64,000 nucleotides of DNA from Ignatzschineria sp. RMDPL8A (GTDB lineage: Bacteria; Pseudomonadota; Gammaproteobacteria; Cardiobacteriales; Wohlfahrtiimonadaceae), in assembly GCF_029815055.1 (NCBI RefSeq), contig NZ_JAPPWA010000002.1:434001-498000 (forward strand), written 5' to 3'. The translations under genes and the position numbers were made by a program. Under the pieces are notes generated by a model. It had not been told where the DNA came from. It saw only the letters and a list, made by a program, of their open reading frames with translations, and ran no database searches. This document shows, in pieces, positions 47,025-56,391 of this stretch (positions within the stretch are counted from its first letter, which is position 1; each line of letters opens with the position of its first letter).

Positions 47025-48515
47025 ATGCAAGAATTGACCGATTTTATAGTGCCATTTTTGACGTGGCTCGTGCTTATTTTATACACCGGCGCGATTATTG
47101 GTGTTGCGGTGCAGGTAATTTATGAGACAACGAGTCCAAGTAAAACGCTCGGATACCTGCTTTTGATCATCTTTATTCCGCTCCTTGGGGTGATTTTATA
47201 TCTCTCCATTGGAGTCAATTATCGCAATCGAAATATGTACAGTAAAAAAGTGATGGCCGATGATGCGACGGAAGCGGAGGTAAAACGCTATATCAAAACC
47301 CTAAAACATGAGGCGCTTGAGCTCGATAACCCCGCAATTCAGCAGTATGAGAATCTCGCGCGTTATATTGCTTCAGATCGGATTCATTGGCTCAGTCAAT
47401 ATAATGATGTGACCCTTTTAAATAACGGGGAAGAGAAATTTCCAGAGGTGCTCAAAGCGCTCGAAAACGCGAAATCCACCATCCATATTGAATATTACAT
47501 TGTGCGGAATGACAAGATCGGCAACGCCATTAAAGAGGTGCTGATTCGTAAGGCAAAAGAGGGCGTTAAAGTGCGCTTTATCTACGATGATTTTGGCAGT
47601 GGTGCCATTCGTAAAGCCTATGCAAAAGAGCTTCGCGATGCGGGCGTTGAGATCTATCCGTTTCGTAAACTCATTTTTATTATGCTCGCTAATCGCCTCA
47701 ATTATCGCAATCACCGTAAGATTATTGTGGTGGATGGCGTTGTTGGGTTTGTTGGTGGGATCAATATTGGCGATGAATATATCAACGAGGGGAAAGGCGC
47801 GGAGGATCTTTATTACCGCGATACCCACGTTAAAGTGGTGGGCTATAGCTGTTATTCGTTGCAATATATCTTTCTCTCGGATTGGAATTTTTGCGCCAAT
47901 CAGCGCATTGTTCCTTCTGAAAAATATTTCCCTCATATCGACCGCTCGCAGTTTGATCATCACCAAGAAACGGCTCAAATTGTGGCAAGTGGCCCCGATT
48001 CACCGGAACCGATGATTATGAATTCGCTTATTTTAGCGATCGCTAATTCCAAGCGTGAGGTACTCATTACAACGCCCTATTTTGTCCCGTCTGAAATGGT
48101 CTTATCGGCGCTGAAAATGGCGGCGATGAGCGATGTGAAGGTGAAGGTGTTAATTCCAAAGAAAACTAACTCATTCTTTGTACGCTGCGCCGCGAATTCG
48201 CTCTTTGAAACGCTGATGGATGCGGGAGTGGAGATCTATCATTATGAGCGTGGCTTTATCCATGCGAAAACTTCGGTATTTGACCGGAAAGTTGCGATGG
48301 TGGGGACGGCGAATATGGACAATCGAAGTTTTGACCTTAACTTTGAGGTAAACGCGGTCGTCTATGATGAAGCCTTTGCAAAACGTATGGCGGACGACTT
48401 TTTTGAAGATCTCACACACGCGACAAAAATCGATCCGCTTGAGTGGAAAAAGAGCCGTTCGAAAGCGCGGATTTTCTTTGAAAAAGCGATCTATCTCTCC
48501 TCCTCGTTGCTCTGA
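47025..48515 (+). CDS. cls: cardiolipin synthase (ClsA type)
   Basis: Phospholipase-D superfamily enzyme that condenses two phosphatidylglycerols into cardiolipin at the inner membrane. 496 residues. Two N-terminal membrane segments (about 10-33 and 41-63), then two HKD motifs: H230-R-K232...D237 (NHRKIIVVDG) and H413-A-K415...D420 (HAKTSVFD), followed by GTANMDNRSF. Two transmembrane segments plus the length near 480-500 point to ClsA. TAGGATG lies before the ATG. It stands alone. Confidence 0.93.
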   Translation: MQELTDFIVPFLTWLVLILYTGAIIGVAVQVIYETTSPSKTLGYLLLIIFIPLLGVILYLSIGVNYRNRNMYSKKVMADDATEAEVKRYIKTLKHEALELDNPAIQQYENLARYIASDRIHWLSQYNDVTLLNNGEEKFPEVLKALENAKSTIHIEYYIVRNDKIGNAIKEVLIRKAKEGVKVRFIYDDFGSGAIRKAYAKELRDAGVEIYPFRKLIFIMLANRLNYRNHRKIIVVDGVVGFVGGINIGDEYINEGKGAEDLYYRDTHVKVVGYSCYSLQYIFLSDWNFCANQRIVPSEKYFPHIDRSQFDHHQETAQIVASGPDSPEPMIMNSLILAIANSKREVLITTPYFVPSEMVLSALKMAAMSDVKVKVLIPKKTNSFFVRCAANSLFETLMDAGVEIYHYERGFIHAKTSVFDRKVAMVGTANMDNRSFDLNFEVNAVVYDEAFAKRMADDFFEDLTHATKIDPLEWKKSRSKARIFFEKAIYLSSSLL

Positions 48516-48641
48516 TCGAATATTGGGGTTATTAGAGATTAATATAGAATAATAGAGAGTTGTTTTCACTCCCATACGCTTCTTAATAAAAATCAAATAA
48601 GCGGTCTTTTCCTCAGATGATTGTCGATATTTCTTAATGAT

Positions 48642-48668
48642 TGGGCAATATTTGTTATAATTTGCCCA
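48642..48668. promoter_or_regulatory. inverted repeat around a -10 box before the LysM-FecR gene
   Basis: TGGGCAA (48642-48648) and TTGCCCA (48662-48668) flank a TATAAT (48656-48661). No good -35 is visible, which would suit an activated promoter, or the repeat may be a repressor site. The 190-nt gap holds nothing else. Confidence 0.4.
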
Positions 48669-48706
48669 TTATTTATCGATGTATTATTAATGAAGGATCG
48701 TTCACG

Positions 48707-50350
48707 GTGAATCAGTATATTTCAATCAAGCGCCAGCCTCTTATGGGCTTTGTGGCGCTTATATCGGGCCTTATTCTGAGCCTTATGGCGGCCATGGCAC
48801 AGGCCGATGAATCAGAAGAATATTTTCTTTACAAAACGGTGGAGGGCGATAGTTTATGGAATATTACCGAGCGCCACTTAACCGATATTAAACATTGGGT
48901 GCAACTCGAGAAATTAAATGGCCTGCCCAATAGTGATTATATCGAGCTTGGCACCGTTATTCGTATTCCGAAAGCGTGGCTTAAAAAGCGTGAGGCGAGC
49001 GCGACACTGACGGCGATTAAAGGTGAGGTGGAGCTTAAACGCGATAATCAAGAGATTGAGCTTGATCGTACAACCATGGCGAGTGATCGCGTTGTTTTAT
49101 TGCCGGGAACGACGATCACCACGCATGACCAGGGCTTAGCCACCATTGAATTTAATGATGGCTCGCAACTTCTGCTGCAAAGTAATAGTGAGCTTGAACT
49201 GCGTCAATTTGATGCGCTTGGCGATGGGTCACTGAGTGATATTGAGATTAAACTGCATAAAGGGCGCGTTGAAAGTTCGATTCCTTCGAGCCCAATTTCA
49301 AACACCAACTATCGCGTTTCGACCGATGTGAGCGTAAGCTCGGTGCGCGGAACGACTTTCCGGGTGAGCGTTGGCGCTGAAGATGCGGCAATTACCGAGG
49401 TGTTGGAAGGAAAAGTGCAAGCGGATCGCAATACCGATAGCCAAACCATCTTACTTAAACGTGGTGAAGCGGTGGTGCTCGATGCCACAACCACCGAGAT
49501 TAAAGCGGTTGAACTCTTGCCACCGCCGATCTTTGAGATGGAGACCATTGTCGAAACCTCGCCCTTTAGCATTACGCTTCCTGAAAATCCAAAAGCAACG
49601 GGATATCATCTATCGATCGTGCCTTTTGGAGAGAATCCAAAACAGCCGATTTTTAGCCAAAGCGTTAGCGGAAATGTGGTGGAGAGCTCGCAAATTGACG
49701 ATGGACGTTACCATCTGTTTGTCAGCGCCATTGATGAATTGGGCGTAATGGGGATACCTGCGCAACACGATATTATTGTGAATGCTCGTCCTTACGCACC
49801 GGTGTTAGGTGCGCCGACCCATGAACAAAAACAGCTCCTTCGTGAGCTTGTCTTTAAATGGGATGCGAAAGATGAGGCGTTAACCAGTGGCTACTATCTC
49901 CAAATTTCAGACGATGAGAGCTTCCGTCTACCGATTGTCAACGAGCCGATTTTGCCGGGCGTTGAATATAATCTAAAAGAGGGGCTTCGTGCGGGGGTCT
50001 ATTATTGGCGCGTCGCGGCACTTGATCAATTTGAGCAACGTGGGCCATTTACTGAGCCACAAAGTTTCCGCGTACTGCTTGAAAAACCTGCGCTGAGCGC
50101 GATGGATGTAGTGGTGAGCGATATTCGTTTAACTTGGCCGGCGCTTGAAGAGGGTTCGCAGTACCGCATTCAAGTCTCCACCGATGCGAACTTTAATCAT
50201 ATCTTCTTTGATGAAACTACCGCCGCTGCGGAAATGCCGATGAGCGCGATGAAGCCGGGCGATTATTTCTTCCGCGTGCAAACCATTGCAAGTGATGGCT
50301 TTGTCGATGAGTGGAGTGAGGGTAACCCTTTTAATGTTCCCGCAAAGTAA
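48707..50350 (+). CDS. secreted LysM and FecR domain protein
   Basis: 547 residues from a GTG with AAGGA 9 nt upstream; the longer ORF to 48641 crosses the promoter region. Long basic signal peptide with cleavage near AMAQA (about residue 33). LysM domain at about 40-89 (YKTVEGDSLWNITERHL...LGTVIRIP) expected to bind peptidoglycan. FecR-like beta domain at about 100-280 with TTHDQGLATIEFNDGSQL and VSVSSVRGTTFRV. The C-terminal 250 residues look like two or three Ig/FN3-like repeats, each ending in YYWRVAALDQ- or YFFRVQTIAS-like strands. Known relatives are of unknown function. Not a sigma regulator, since it lacks the FecR membrane/cytosolic part. Confidence 0.8.
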   Translation: MNQYISIKRQPLMGFVALISGLILSLMAAMAQADESEEYFLYKTVEGDSLWNITERHLTDIKHWVQLEKLNGLPNSDYIELGTVIRIPKAWLKKREASATLTAIKGEVELKRDNQEIELDRTTMASDRVVLLPGTTITTHDQGLATIEFNDGSQLLLQSNSELELRQFDALGDGSLSDIEIKLHKGRVESSIPSSPISNTNYRVSTDVSVSSVRGTTFRVSVGAEDAAITEVLEGKVQADRNTDSQTILLKRGEAVVLDATTTEIKAVELLPPPIFEMETIVETSPFSITLPENPKATGYHLSIVPFGENPKQPIFSQSVSGNVVESSQIDDGRYHLFVSAIDELGVMGIPAQHDIIVNARPYAPVLGAPTHEQKQLLRELVFKWDAKDEALTSGYYLQISDDESFRLPIVNEPILPGVEYNLKEGLRAGVYYWRVAALDQFEQRGPFTEPQSFRVLLEKPALSAMDVVVSDIRLTWPALEEGSQYRIQVSTDANFNHIFFDETTAAAEMPMSAMKPGDYFFRVQTIASDGFVDEWSEGNPFNVPAK

Positions 50351-50385
50351 TCGCTGTTAACGATCACTAAAGTAGTTAAAAAATT

Positions 50386-50412
50386 AAAGCCCGTGTCATA
50401 ACGGGCTTTTTT
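50386..50412. terminator. terminator after the LysM-FecR gene
   Basis: AAAGCCCGT / ACGGGCTTT around GTCATA, then TTT. The left flank (minus-strand T-rich, AATTTTTT) suggests it also stops the leftward Nudix transcript. Confidence 0.88.
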
Positions 50413-50466
50413 ATGTCGATCGGTTTTTGGTTTTAATCAATGAGTGACAAATGAAAACCAGAAAAA

Positions 50467-51351
50467 TCAGGCGTCGCTCATCAGTCTTTTGGTTAAGAGC
50501 TCAAAGTGCGGGTGAGTCTTTGGAATCGAGCCGTGCCGCAACATAAACTGAAGCATTACAAGCGCGCTATTATCTTTAAATTGATGCTCTTCAATGAGCG
50601 TTGCAATCGAATCTAGCGGGAGACACTTAAACTGGAGCATCTCTTCGTCATTCACTTTAGGGATAAAATCTTGCGGCAGCTTTAAATCGTAACAAAAGAG
50701 GGTCTCTTGGCGAATAGTCCGATCGACTTCTTCCATATTGTGGAGCAGGCCTTGATAGCGCATGGTTACGGCTAAGTGATGGGGAATGCTCGCCTCTTCC
50801 ATCGCTTCACGTTCAGCACTCTCATCGACGGATTCTCCATAGGTAAGCCCCCCTGCGGCGATCTGATCAAACTTAAGCGGGGCAATGCGTTTTTTAGTGG
50901 AGCGTTGTCCAATCCAGCAACGAAGCGGATTTTCCTCATTCTCAAACGTGGTAAATCCATTAATATGAGCGCCATAGGTACGCACACCAAAAAAGGGGGC
51001 CGCGCTCCGCTCGATCACAAAGAGAAGATCATTCTCACGGAGCGAGGTTTCATATACGCCATAGAGCTCCCCTCGCCATTCATTGAGATGGCCTGCCTCA
51101 TAAAGCATTGCACTGATCTCGGCGATCTCGGCACTTCGTGATTCGGACGAGCGAGATAAAAATGGTTCGGCAAGCGTTATGGTATCTGAACTTTGATCGA
51201 TGGTGAAAACCTGATGAAACGGCGCAATAATCTCCGCATGATCGCGGTGAATCCAGCCAATCGGGGCGCTATTATTGGTTTTTTTTAAGGCATAAAAATC
51301 CTCGAAACGGGGGGATGCGATCCGTTCGAGAGCAATTTTATAATTAATCAT
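50467..51351 (-). CDS. Nudix hydrolase, DUF4743-type
   Basis: 294 residues. The Nudix box is GX5EX7REUXEEXxU at 167-189 (GGLTYGESVDESAEREAMEEASI), with the usual late Gly replaced by Ser. The N-terminal part with WIHRDHAEIIAPF and the middle FFGVRTYGAHINGF are as in the thiamin-pyrophosphokinase-related Nudix proteins (DUF4743), which hydrolyse nucleoside or thiamin-type diphosphates. Start MINYKIALERI at 51351; the ORF to 51411 overlaps the lipoprotein gene and has no ribosome site. Last gene of the long leftward unit. Confidence 0.85.
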   Translation of the reverse strand: MINYKIALERIASPRFEDFYALKKTNNSAPIGWIHRDHAEIIAPFHQVFTIDQSSDTITLAEPFLSRSSESRSAEIAEISAMLYEAGHLNEWRGELYGVYETSLRENDLLFVIERSAAPFFGVRTYGAHINGFTTFENEENPLRCWIGQRSTKKRIAPLKFDQIAAGGLTYGESVDESAEREAMEEASIPHHLAVTMRYQGLLHNMEEVDRTIRQETLFCYDLKLPQDFIPKVNDEEMLQFKCLPLDSIATLIEEHQFKDNSALVMLQFMLRHGSIPKTHPHFELLTKRLMSDA

Positions 51352-51400
51352 CCGTGATATATCACTTTTATATTGAGATCGGTTCGATCGGCTCGACCGA

Positions 51401-51988
51401 TTAGCGCGCAATCTCGTCGATCACTTTAGGAATCATGCGGCTAAAGAGACGATTGTACGCCTCCACGCCGGCTTTCGCGTTATAGTCCAAAATGGTCTCT
51501 TCATCGAAGAACATTTTTGAGCGAATGATGCGTTGGTTATGGGTATCGACAAGGCGAACATGCATGCGCGCAACTGCTTTATAGGGGGACTTGGTAAAAT
51601 CTTGCTCGAGCGTATAGAGATGAAGATCAAGGCGAAGCGGGGTACTTAAGTCGCTCGGTGCGCTGATTACATCGCTAAAACGGCCTGATTTGACGAGGCT
51701 CTCCACCATAAGATCTTGAATCATGCGCGGCACAGGAATGCTCCATTGACTTTGGGTGTAAAACTCCACCTGATTGTCGTGGCGTTTATATTCCATCTGT
51801 GTGGTATTTAAGATCGCTGAAGATTTCACCGGTTCAACGCGAAGCGCAGGCTTTGGTTTTGCGTGCGAGGCGGTAATAGCCTGATCATCTGGCGTAATGA
51901 GATAATGTTGCGGCGCAGGACCCGATTGACAGGCAATGAGCAGAAGCGACGCAGCGGCAGTTAAGCATAATTTATAGAGTGTTTTCAT
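51401..51988 (-). CDS. ABC-type transport auxiliary lipoprotein (PqiC-like)
   Basis: 195 residues with a lipoprotein signal ending LLLIAC (C20). The family is the ABC transporter auxiliary component (PqiC/YmbA-like), with LRVEPVKSSAILNTTQMEY and SQWSIPVPRMIQDLMVESLVKSGRF. It is expected in the outer membrane, receiving lipids or substrate from the MCE protein encoded 11 nt upstream. The complex is thus permease, ATPase, MCE protein and lipoprotein. Confidence 0.88.
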   Translation of the reverse strand: MKTLYKLCLTAAASLLLIACQSGPAPQHYLITPDDQAITASHAKPKPALRVEPVKSSAILNTTQMEYKRHDNQVEFYTQSQWSIPVPRMIQDLMVESLVKSGRFSDVISAPSDLSTPLRLDLHLYTLEQDFTKSPYKAVARMHVRLVDTHNQRIIRSKMFFDEETILDYNAKAGVEAYNRLFSRMIPKVIDEIAR

Positions 51989-51999
51989 CGAATATCTCC

Positions 52000-52881
52000 T
52001 TATTCACCCGGGCCTTTTTTGTTTTGCGGTTTCCCCATAATGAGCGAGCTTGGCTGATGGCGAAGTTCCTCAAGCAGGGTTGAAATGGTGAAGAGCATTT
52101 GCGAGAGTTCCGGCCCAAGTTGGCTGATGGTGCCATCGGTATTGTTCGCAACGGTACGCCACTCTCTTAAAAGAGCATTAATCTCTTCGGGCGTTGTTTT
52201 GAGCTCTTCGAGCAGTTTATTAATGCGCGGTTTTGCACCAACGGCGATATCATTGCCTGTTGCCACCAATACCGAGGTATCATCAATCAGTTTTTCTACT
52301 TTTGGCGCACTCTGATTGAGCGCGGTGGTAATCGCTTCAATATTTTTAATGGTGACGTTGATGCTCGCGATATTTTCATCGTTTAAAAGACCATCAAATT
52401 GATCGGAAAGCCCGGCAACGGAGGTGGTGATATTGTTGATCGCTTCATCGAGCCGTTTTGAGAGCGAGGGCCCATTTTGAATGCGCGGCACCGGCTCATG
52501 ATCGGTAGGAAGAAGCAGCTTCGAATCCGGCGTACCATCAGTGAGACTGACGCCTACAAGCCCGGTAATTCCCTTAGCAATCAGCACCGCTTTGGTGTCC
52601 TCTTTAATGGGCGTTCCTGAATTGATATTAAGCAGAATCGTCACAAAGCGCGGGTCGTCTTGATTGAGCGAAATATTTGCAACTTTACCAACTTGCACTC
52701 CTTGATAATCGATGTTGCTATTGACGGAAAGTCCGGCAACCGATTCCTGAGTAACCACACGATATTGCACGTAACTAACCTTTTCCGTCCCGACCGTAAG
52801 CCAGACAGAAAGGGCCATAAACAGCAGGGAAAACCCTACAATAAAGGCACCAACTAAGGTGTAACTAAATTTATTTTCCAT
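52000..52881 (-). CDS. MCE-domain (MlaD-family) lipid transport protein
   Basis: 293 residues: one N-terminal membrane helix (about 6-30), one MCE domain (about 38-115, with SVAGLSVNSNIDYQGVQVGKV), then a long helical region and a Pro-rich end. Single-MCE proteins form hexameric rings anchored in the inner membrane that pass lipids across the periplasm. The longer helical tail recalls LetB/PqiB-like needles or the mycobacterial type rather than short MlaD (183 aa in E. coli). Start at 52881 (MENKFSYTLVG) within the end of the ATPase gene (11-nt overlap). Confidence 0.88.
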   Translation of the reverse strand: MENKFSYTLVGAFIVGFSLLFMALSVWLTVGTEKVSYVQYRVVTQESVAGLSVNSNIDYQGVQVGKVANISLNQDDPRFVTILLNINSGTPIKEDTKAVLIAKGITGLVGVSLTDGTPDSKLLLPTDHEPVPRIQNGPSLSKRLDEAINNITTSVAGLSDQFDGLLNDENIASINVTIKNIEAITTALNQSAPKVEKLIDDTSVLVATGNDIAVGAKPRINKLLEELKTTPEEINALLREWRTVANNTDGTISQLGPELSQMLFTISTLLEELRHQPSSLIMGKPQNKKGPGE

Positions 52882-53671
52882 ATGCATCCTTTGTCGCACG
52901 GCCGCGCGAGCCTTGAAAATAATCTTGAATTAATGGGTGAGGATTATTGACTAAAATCTCCATCGGCTCAAAGGCGAGGAGCTTTTTCTCACCTAAAAAC
53001 GCGATGCGATCGGTGGTGGCCCAGAGCGAATCTAAATCGTGGGTGACCATCACAATCGTTAAATTAAGCGAGGCTTTTAACTGGCACATGAGCTCATCAA
53101 ATGCCCCGGCAGAAATCGGGTCAAGCCCGGCAGTTGGCTCATCTAAAAAGAGCATTTTGGGCTCAAGGGCGAGTGCGCGCGCTAAACTTGCCCGTTTTAC
53201 CATCCCGCCTGAGAGTTCTTTGGGAAGGCGCGTTGCCGCATGATCGGGAAGGCCCGCGAGTTTGATTTTGAGCATCGCAATCTCTTTCATGCTCGACTCA
53301 GAGAGGGAATAGTGCTCTTTAAGCGGAATCATAATGTTTTCAAGCACTGTGAGCGAGCTAAAGAGCGCACCACTTTGAAAGAGCATGCCAAATATTTTTT
53401 TAAGTTTTAGTTGCTCGCCACTTGAGATTCCCCACACCGGGCGATCCATCAGATAGACCTGGCCGGAAGCCGGGCGCAATAGCATAATAATCGAGCGAAC
53501 CAGCGTGGTTTTTCCCGAGCCTGAACCACCGACAAGGCCGATCATTTCACCCTCGTGCACCTCCATACTCAAATCTTCATGAATGGAGTGCGTGCCAAAA
53601 CGGTTATAGATATGCTCAAGGCGAATCACGATCTTTCGATCTTTGGGGGCATAGTGTTTTAATGGATCCAT
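52871..53671 (-). CDS. MlaF-like ABC transporter ATPase
   Basis: 266 residues. Walker A GGSGSGKTT (48-56), signature LSGGM (153-157) and Walker B MLFLDEPTAGLDP (173-185). ATPase of an MCE-linked lipid transporter, cytoplasmic side. Eighteen nt after the permease gene, GGAGCAACAGGAAC before the start. Confidence 0.93.
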   Translation of the reverse strand: MDPLKHYAPKDRKIVIRLEHIYNRFGTHSIHEDLSMEVHEGEMIGLVGGSGSGKTTLVRSIIMLLRPASGQVYLMDRPVWGISSGEQLKLKKIFGMLFQSGALFSSLTVLENIMIPLKEHYSLSESSMKEIAMLKIKLAGLPDHAATRLPKELSGGMVKRASLARALALEPKMLFLDEPTAGLDPISAGAFDELMCQLKASLNLTIVMVTHDLDSLWATTDRIAFLGEKKLLAFEPMEILVNNPHPLIQDYFQGSRGRATKDAYGK

Positions 53672-53689
53672 TATTGTTCCTGTTGCTCC

Positions 53690-54793
53690 TTACAGTCCGA
53701 TGTTGCGCGTGGTGATCGAAAAGATCGCCTCGAAAATAATCACTAAAAAGATCGATTGTACCACGGCGGTGGTGGTTTGACGTCCGACACTGTCAGCGCC
53801 GCCTTGCACTTGGAAGCCTTGATAACAGCCCACAAAGGTGATGATAATGGCAAATACTGGCGTTTGTGCAAGCCCGACCAAAAAGCTATTGATGGTGACG
53901 GTTTGCGGAATACGCTCTAAAAACTCCGCAAAACTGATATCGAGGAAGGTATAAGAGAGCACCATCCCGCCTAAAATCCCTAAGATATCGGCAAAAATGG
54001 TTAAAAACGGCATCGCCACCAGCATCGCAAGGAGTTTTGGAATCACGAGCTGATCGATCGGATTAATCCCAATCGTTTCGAGCGCATCCACCTCTTCATT
54101 GACCTTCATCGTCCCAATTTGCGCGGCAAAGGCCGATCCCGTTCGCCCGGCAATAATAATTGCCGTGAGCATCGGCGCTAAAATACGCAATGTCGAGATG
54201 GTAATCAGATCGACCGCAAAAATATTGACGCCAAACATTCGCAGTAGTGTTCCGCCTTGATAGGTGATCACAAACCCCACGAGAAAGTTAAGCAGTCCCA
54301 CAATGGCAAGGGCATTGACCCCCGCGGTTTGGATATTGGCCCAAAAGGTACGCCAACGAATGCGCCACGGACGCAGAAGATTTTTAAAGAGTTCAAGCGA
54401 GGCCTCACCAGTAAAAGCGAGAAACCCCATAGCATCGATGGTGAGGTTGATTCCATATTTCCCAAGCTGACTGAGATAATTGAGCAGCGCCGGAGTTTTC
54501 GCAGGCGGCAGATCAAAATTGAGCTTGGTATCGATAAAGTTAAAAAGATCGAGATCCTCTTTTTTAAGCCCGGTAAGCGTGCCTTTTTTTCCCGCCTCTG
54601 AAGCCGTGTAAAGGAGCTTCGAGATAAGGTAGCAACCATTGGTATCGATCGATTCGATATGGCTGGCATCGAGGGTGAAATTCTCGGAAAGCGCATTAAA
54701 TTTAAGTGCATCCATCGCTGATTTTGCCGTATCCATTTTGGGCAAAATCCAGTCTCCGGAGAGGGTAATTGAATCTGAATGAACGGTAATCAT
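53690..54793 (-). CDS. MlaE-like permease with N-terminal STAS domain
   Basis: 367 residues. Residues 1-100 form a STAS-like domain (ENFTLDASHIESIDTNGCYLISKLL), comparable to MlaB but fused to the permease. Residues 130-367 are the MlaE permease with YQGGTLLRMFG, IAGRTGSAFAAQIGTMKVNEEVDALETIG and five or so membrane helices. Because STAS is fused, no separate mlaB is needed. Overlaps the PH-protein gene by 4 nt. Confidence 0.92.
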   Translation of the reverse strand: MITVHSDSITLSGDWILPKMDTAKSAMDALKFNALSENFTLDASHIESIDTNGCYLISKLLYTASEAGKKGTLTGLKKEDLDLFNFIDTKLNFDLPPAKTPALLNYLSQLGKYGINLTIDAMGFLAFTGEASLELFKNLLRPWRIRWRTFWANIQTAGVNALAIVGLLNFLVGFVITYQGGTLLRMFGVNIFAVDLITISTLRILAPMLTAIIIAGRTGSAFAAQIGTMKVNEEVDALETIGINPIDQLVIPKLLAMLVAMPFLTIFADILGILGGMVLSYTFLDISFAEFLERIPQTVTINSFLVGLAQTPVFAIIITFVGCYQGFQVQGGADSVGRQTTTAVVQSIFLVIIFEAIFSITTRNIGL

Positions 54794-55635
54794 GAGGCAT
54801 TATCCTGTGGGTCACCAAGATCAAGCAGTGATTTGCGCAGCGTTTTAAGGCGCGGAATGGCTGGAAGCTCGCAAATATAACCGCCGTTTGTCTGAATAAT
54901 TAAGCGCCCAACATTTAAAAAACGGCTCACGATGCCCATTTTAATTTGGAAAAAGCTGATCTGTTTCGGCGCAATGTCGATAATCTCCGGTTTAATCAGC
55001 CCACTTTTAATCACAAGGCGACGATTGGTAAGAAGAATTTCGGTGGTAATAAAGTAGATTGCCGCGCGAATCAGGCGATACGCTGCGTAGATCAATACCC
55101 CGTAGCTCAGCCATTTACGCGGATGGAGATAGGTGGTGCTTAAAAGATGGGTGATTCCTTCGGGCATCTTATCTTGAAGAGTGGCAAAACCGAGCGCCAT
55201 TTGAGAATAGAGATCATTAGCCATCAGCGTTTTTGAACGGGCAGGGAGCTCAAAAATATCGAGCACAAACATTAAGTTGAATGGGCCTTTGGCGAGCGCC
55301 CCGAGCCAGAGATAGAGCCCTAACAGAAGCCATAAAAGCGGCACCAAAAAAATCCAATAATGAACGCGAACGATCGACTCAAGCGTTTCATGATCGCCCA
55401 AGATCGTGCTTGAATCCCCATTATCGTAATGACTTTTCACCGCACGTTTCTCAGTAGCATCTTGTGAATCGGTCGTTGCTTTTTTAGGCCATTTAGGCAG
55501 ATTAAATGCCGGTTTATTGAGCGCTAACTTAGGCATCGATAATTTTTTCTCAAGGGGCACTTCCTCTTTCTGGCGAAGCGGAATTCCTGATGATTGCATG
55601 GATGGTGTCGTCTCTGTGCTCTTCAATTCTTGCAT
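54790..55635 (-). CDS. membrane protein with bacterial PH domain
   Basis: 281 residues. The first 85 are polar, charged and probably disordered (PSMQSSGIPLRQKEEVP...). Two membrane segments follow (about 95-115 and 175-195), then a YdbS/bPH2-type pleckstrin-homology-like domain: YFITTEILLTNRRLVIKSGLIKPEIIDIAPKQISFFQIKMGIVSRFLNVGRLIIQT. PH-like membrane proteins are not usual Mla partners. The 4-nt overlap with the permease gene implies coupled synthesis and perhaps a joint role at the membrane. Confidence 0.8.
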   Translation of the reverse strand: MQELKSTETTPSMQSSGIPLRQKEEVPLEKKLSMPKLALNKPAFNLPKWPKKATTDSQDATEKRAVKSHYDNGDSSTILGDHETLESIVRVHYWIFLVPLLWLLLGLYLWLGALAKGPFNLMFVLDIFELPARSKTLMANDLYSQMALGFATLQDKMPEGITHLLSTTYLHPRKWLSYGVLIYAAYRLIRAAIYFITTEILLTNRRLVIKSGLIKPEIIDIAPKQISFFQIKMGIVSRFLNVGRLIIQTNGGYICELPAIPRLKTLRKSLLDLGDPQDNAS

Positions 55636-55648
55636 GCGTAACCTACTA

Positions 55649-56353
55649 TTATCTCCGATTTAGTTTGCGCCACTCGGCGGGATTTTGCTGATCACCAGGC
55701 TTGGACCAGATGCCAATTTTTTCATGTTGTGCGGTTTTTTCAGTGGCGAAGTATAGTTTATCATTATTATACTGATGATAAACAACTGCTTGCCCTGCTT
55801 CGACCATTTTTAGTCCGAGATCGTTTTCCTCGATGGGCTCGCCTTGGTAGATTTTCGCCACATAACGCTGATACCGATCGATATCAAGGATCTCAACGCT
55901 CACATCCTTTTTATTGGTAATGAGGGATTTAAGATAAGCGGTTGAATGCTCGCCCCACGGTTTTTGCTCGGTCTCTGGCGCATCAATGCCCCAAACTCTG
56001 ATCTTTAAACGGGTATTTTTCTCATCGTAAAAGCAGTGCGCGGTCACCGTATCCCCATCGCTAATGGAGTGGATTTTACACGCGGTGAGCGTCGTCTTTT
56101 TCGGGATAGTATTATCGACCACATAGGGGTCTTGGTAATAGGAAAAGACCAAGAGCCCGATCGAGATGAGCGCAATGGGAAGGATCGCGTAGAGCGTCGG
56201 TTTCTTACCTTTTTTAAGATCGGTGATGATCTTTTTTGAACTCTGTTTGACGTAGCGCTTGCCCCGTTTTTGCTGTTTTGAAAAGAGCCCGTAAAGGTGT
56301 TGCACGAGCTCTTTGAGTAGACGGTTATTGCGATTGTTTTTATTGATCTGCAT
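55649..56353 (-). CDS. membrane-anchored thermonuclease-family nuclease
   Basis: 234 residues from MQINKNNRNN. Basic N-terminus, one membrane helix (about 53-72), then a staphylococcal-nuclease-like domain (90-225): D101 (SDGDTV), R119 with IRVWGIDAPETEQ, GEHSTAYLKSLI and DRYQRYVAKIYQG. All catalytic positions look kept, so an active, inner-membrane-tethered nuclease facing the periplasm is expected. The longer ORF to 56527 runs back through pgpA in another frame and is rejected. Thirteen nt from the PH gene. Confidence 0.88.
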   Translation of the reverse strand: MQINKNNRNNRLLKELVQHLYGLFSKQQKRGKRYVKQSSKKIITDLKKGKKPTLYAILPIALISIGLLVFSYYQDPYVVDNTIPKKTTLTACKIHSISDGDTVTAHCFYDEKNTRLKIRVWGIDAPETEQKPWGEHSTAYLKSLITNKKDVSVEILDIDRYQRYVAKIYQGEPIEENDLGLKMVEAGQAVVYHQYNNDKLYFATEKTAQHEKIGIWSKPGDQQNPAEWRKLNRR

Positions 56354-56391
56354 AACGAAAAATGACCTCCAAAATCTTAAAAACGACCGAT

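Noticed and set aside
47418-47978. 186-residue ORF opposite cls
   Set aside because: Antisense shadow of the cardiolipin synthase gene; covers its HKD region and has no independent support.
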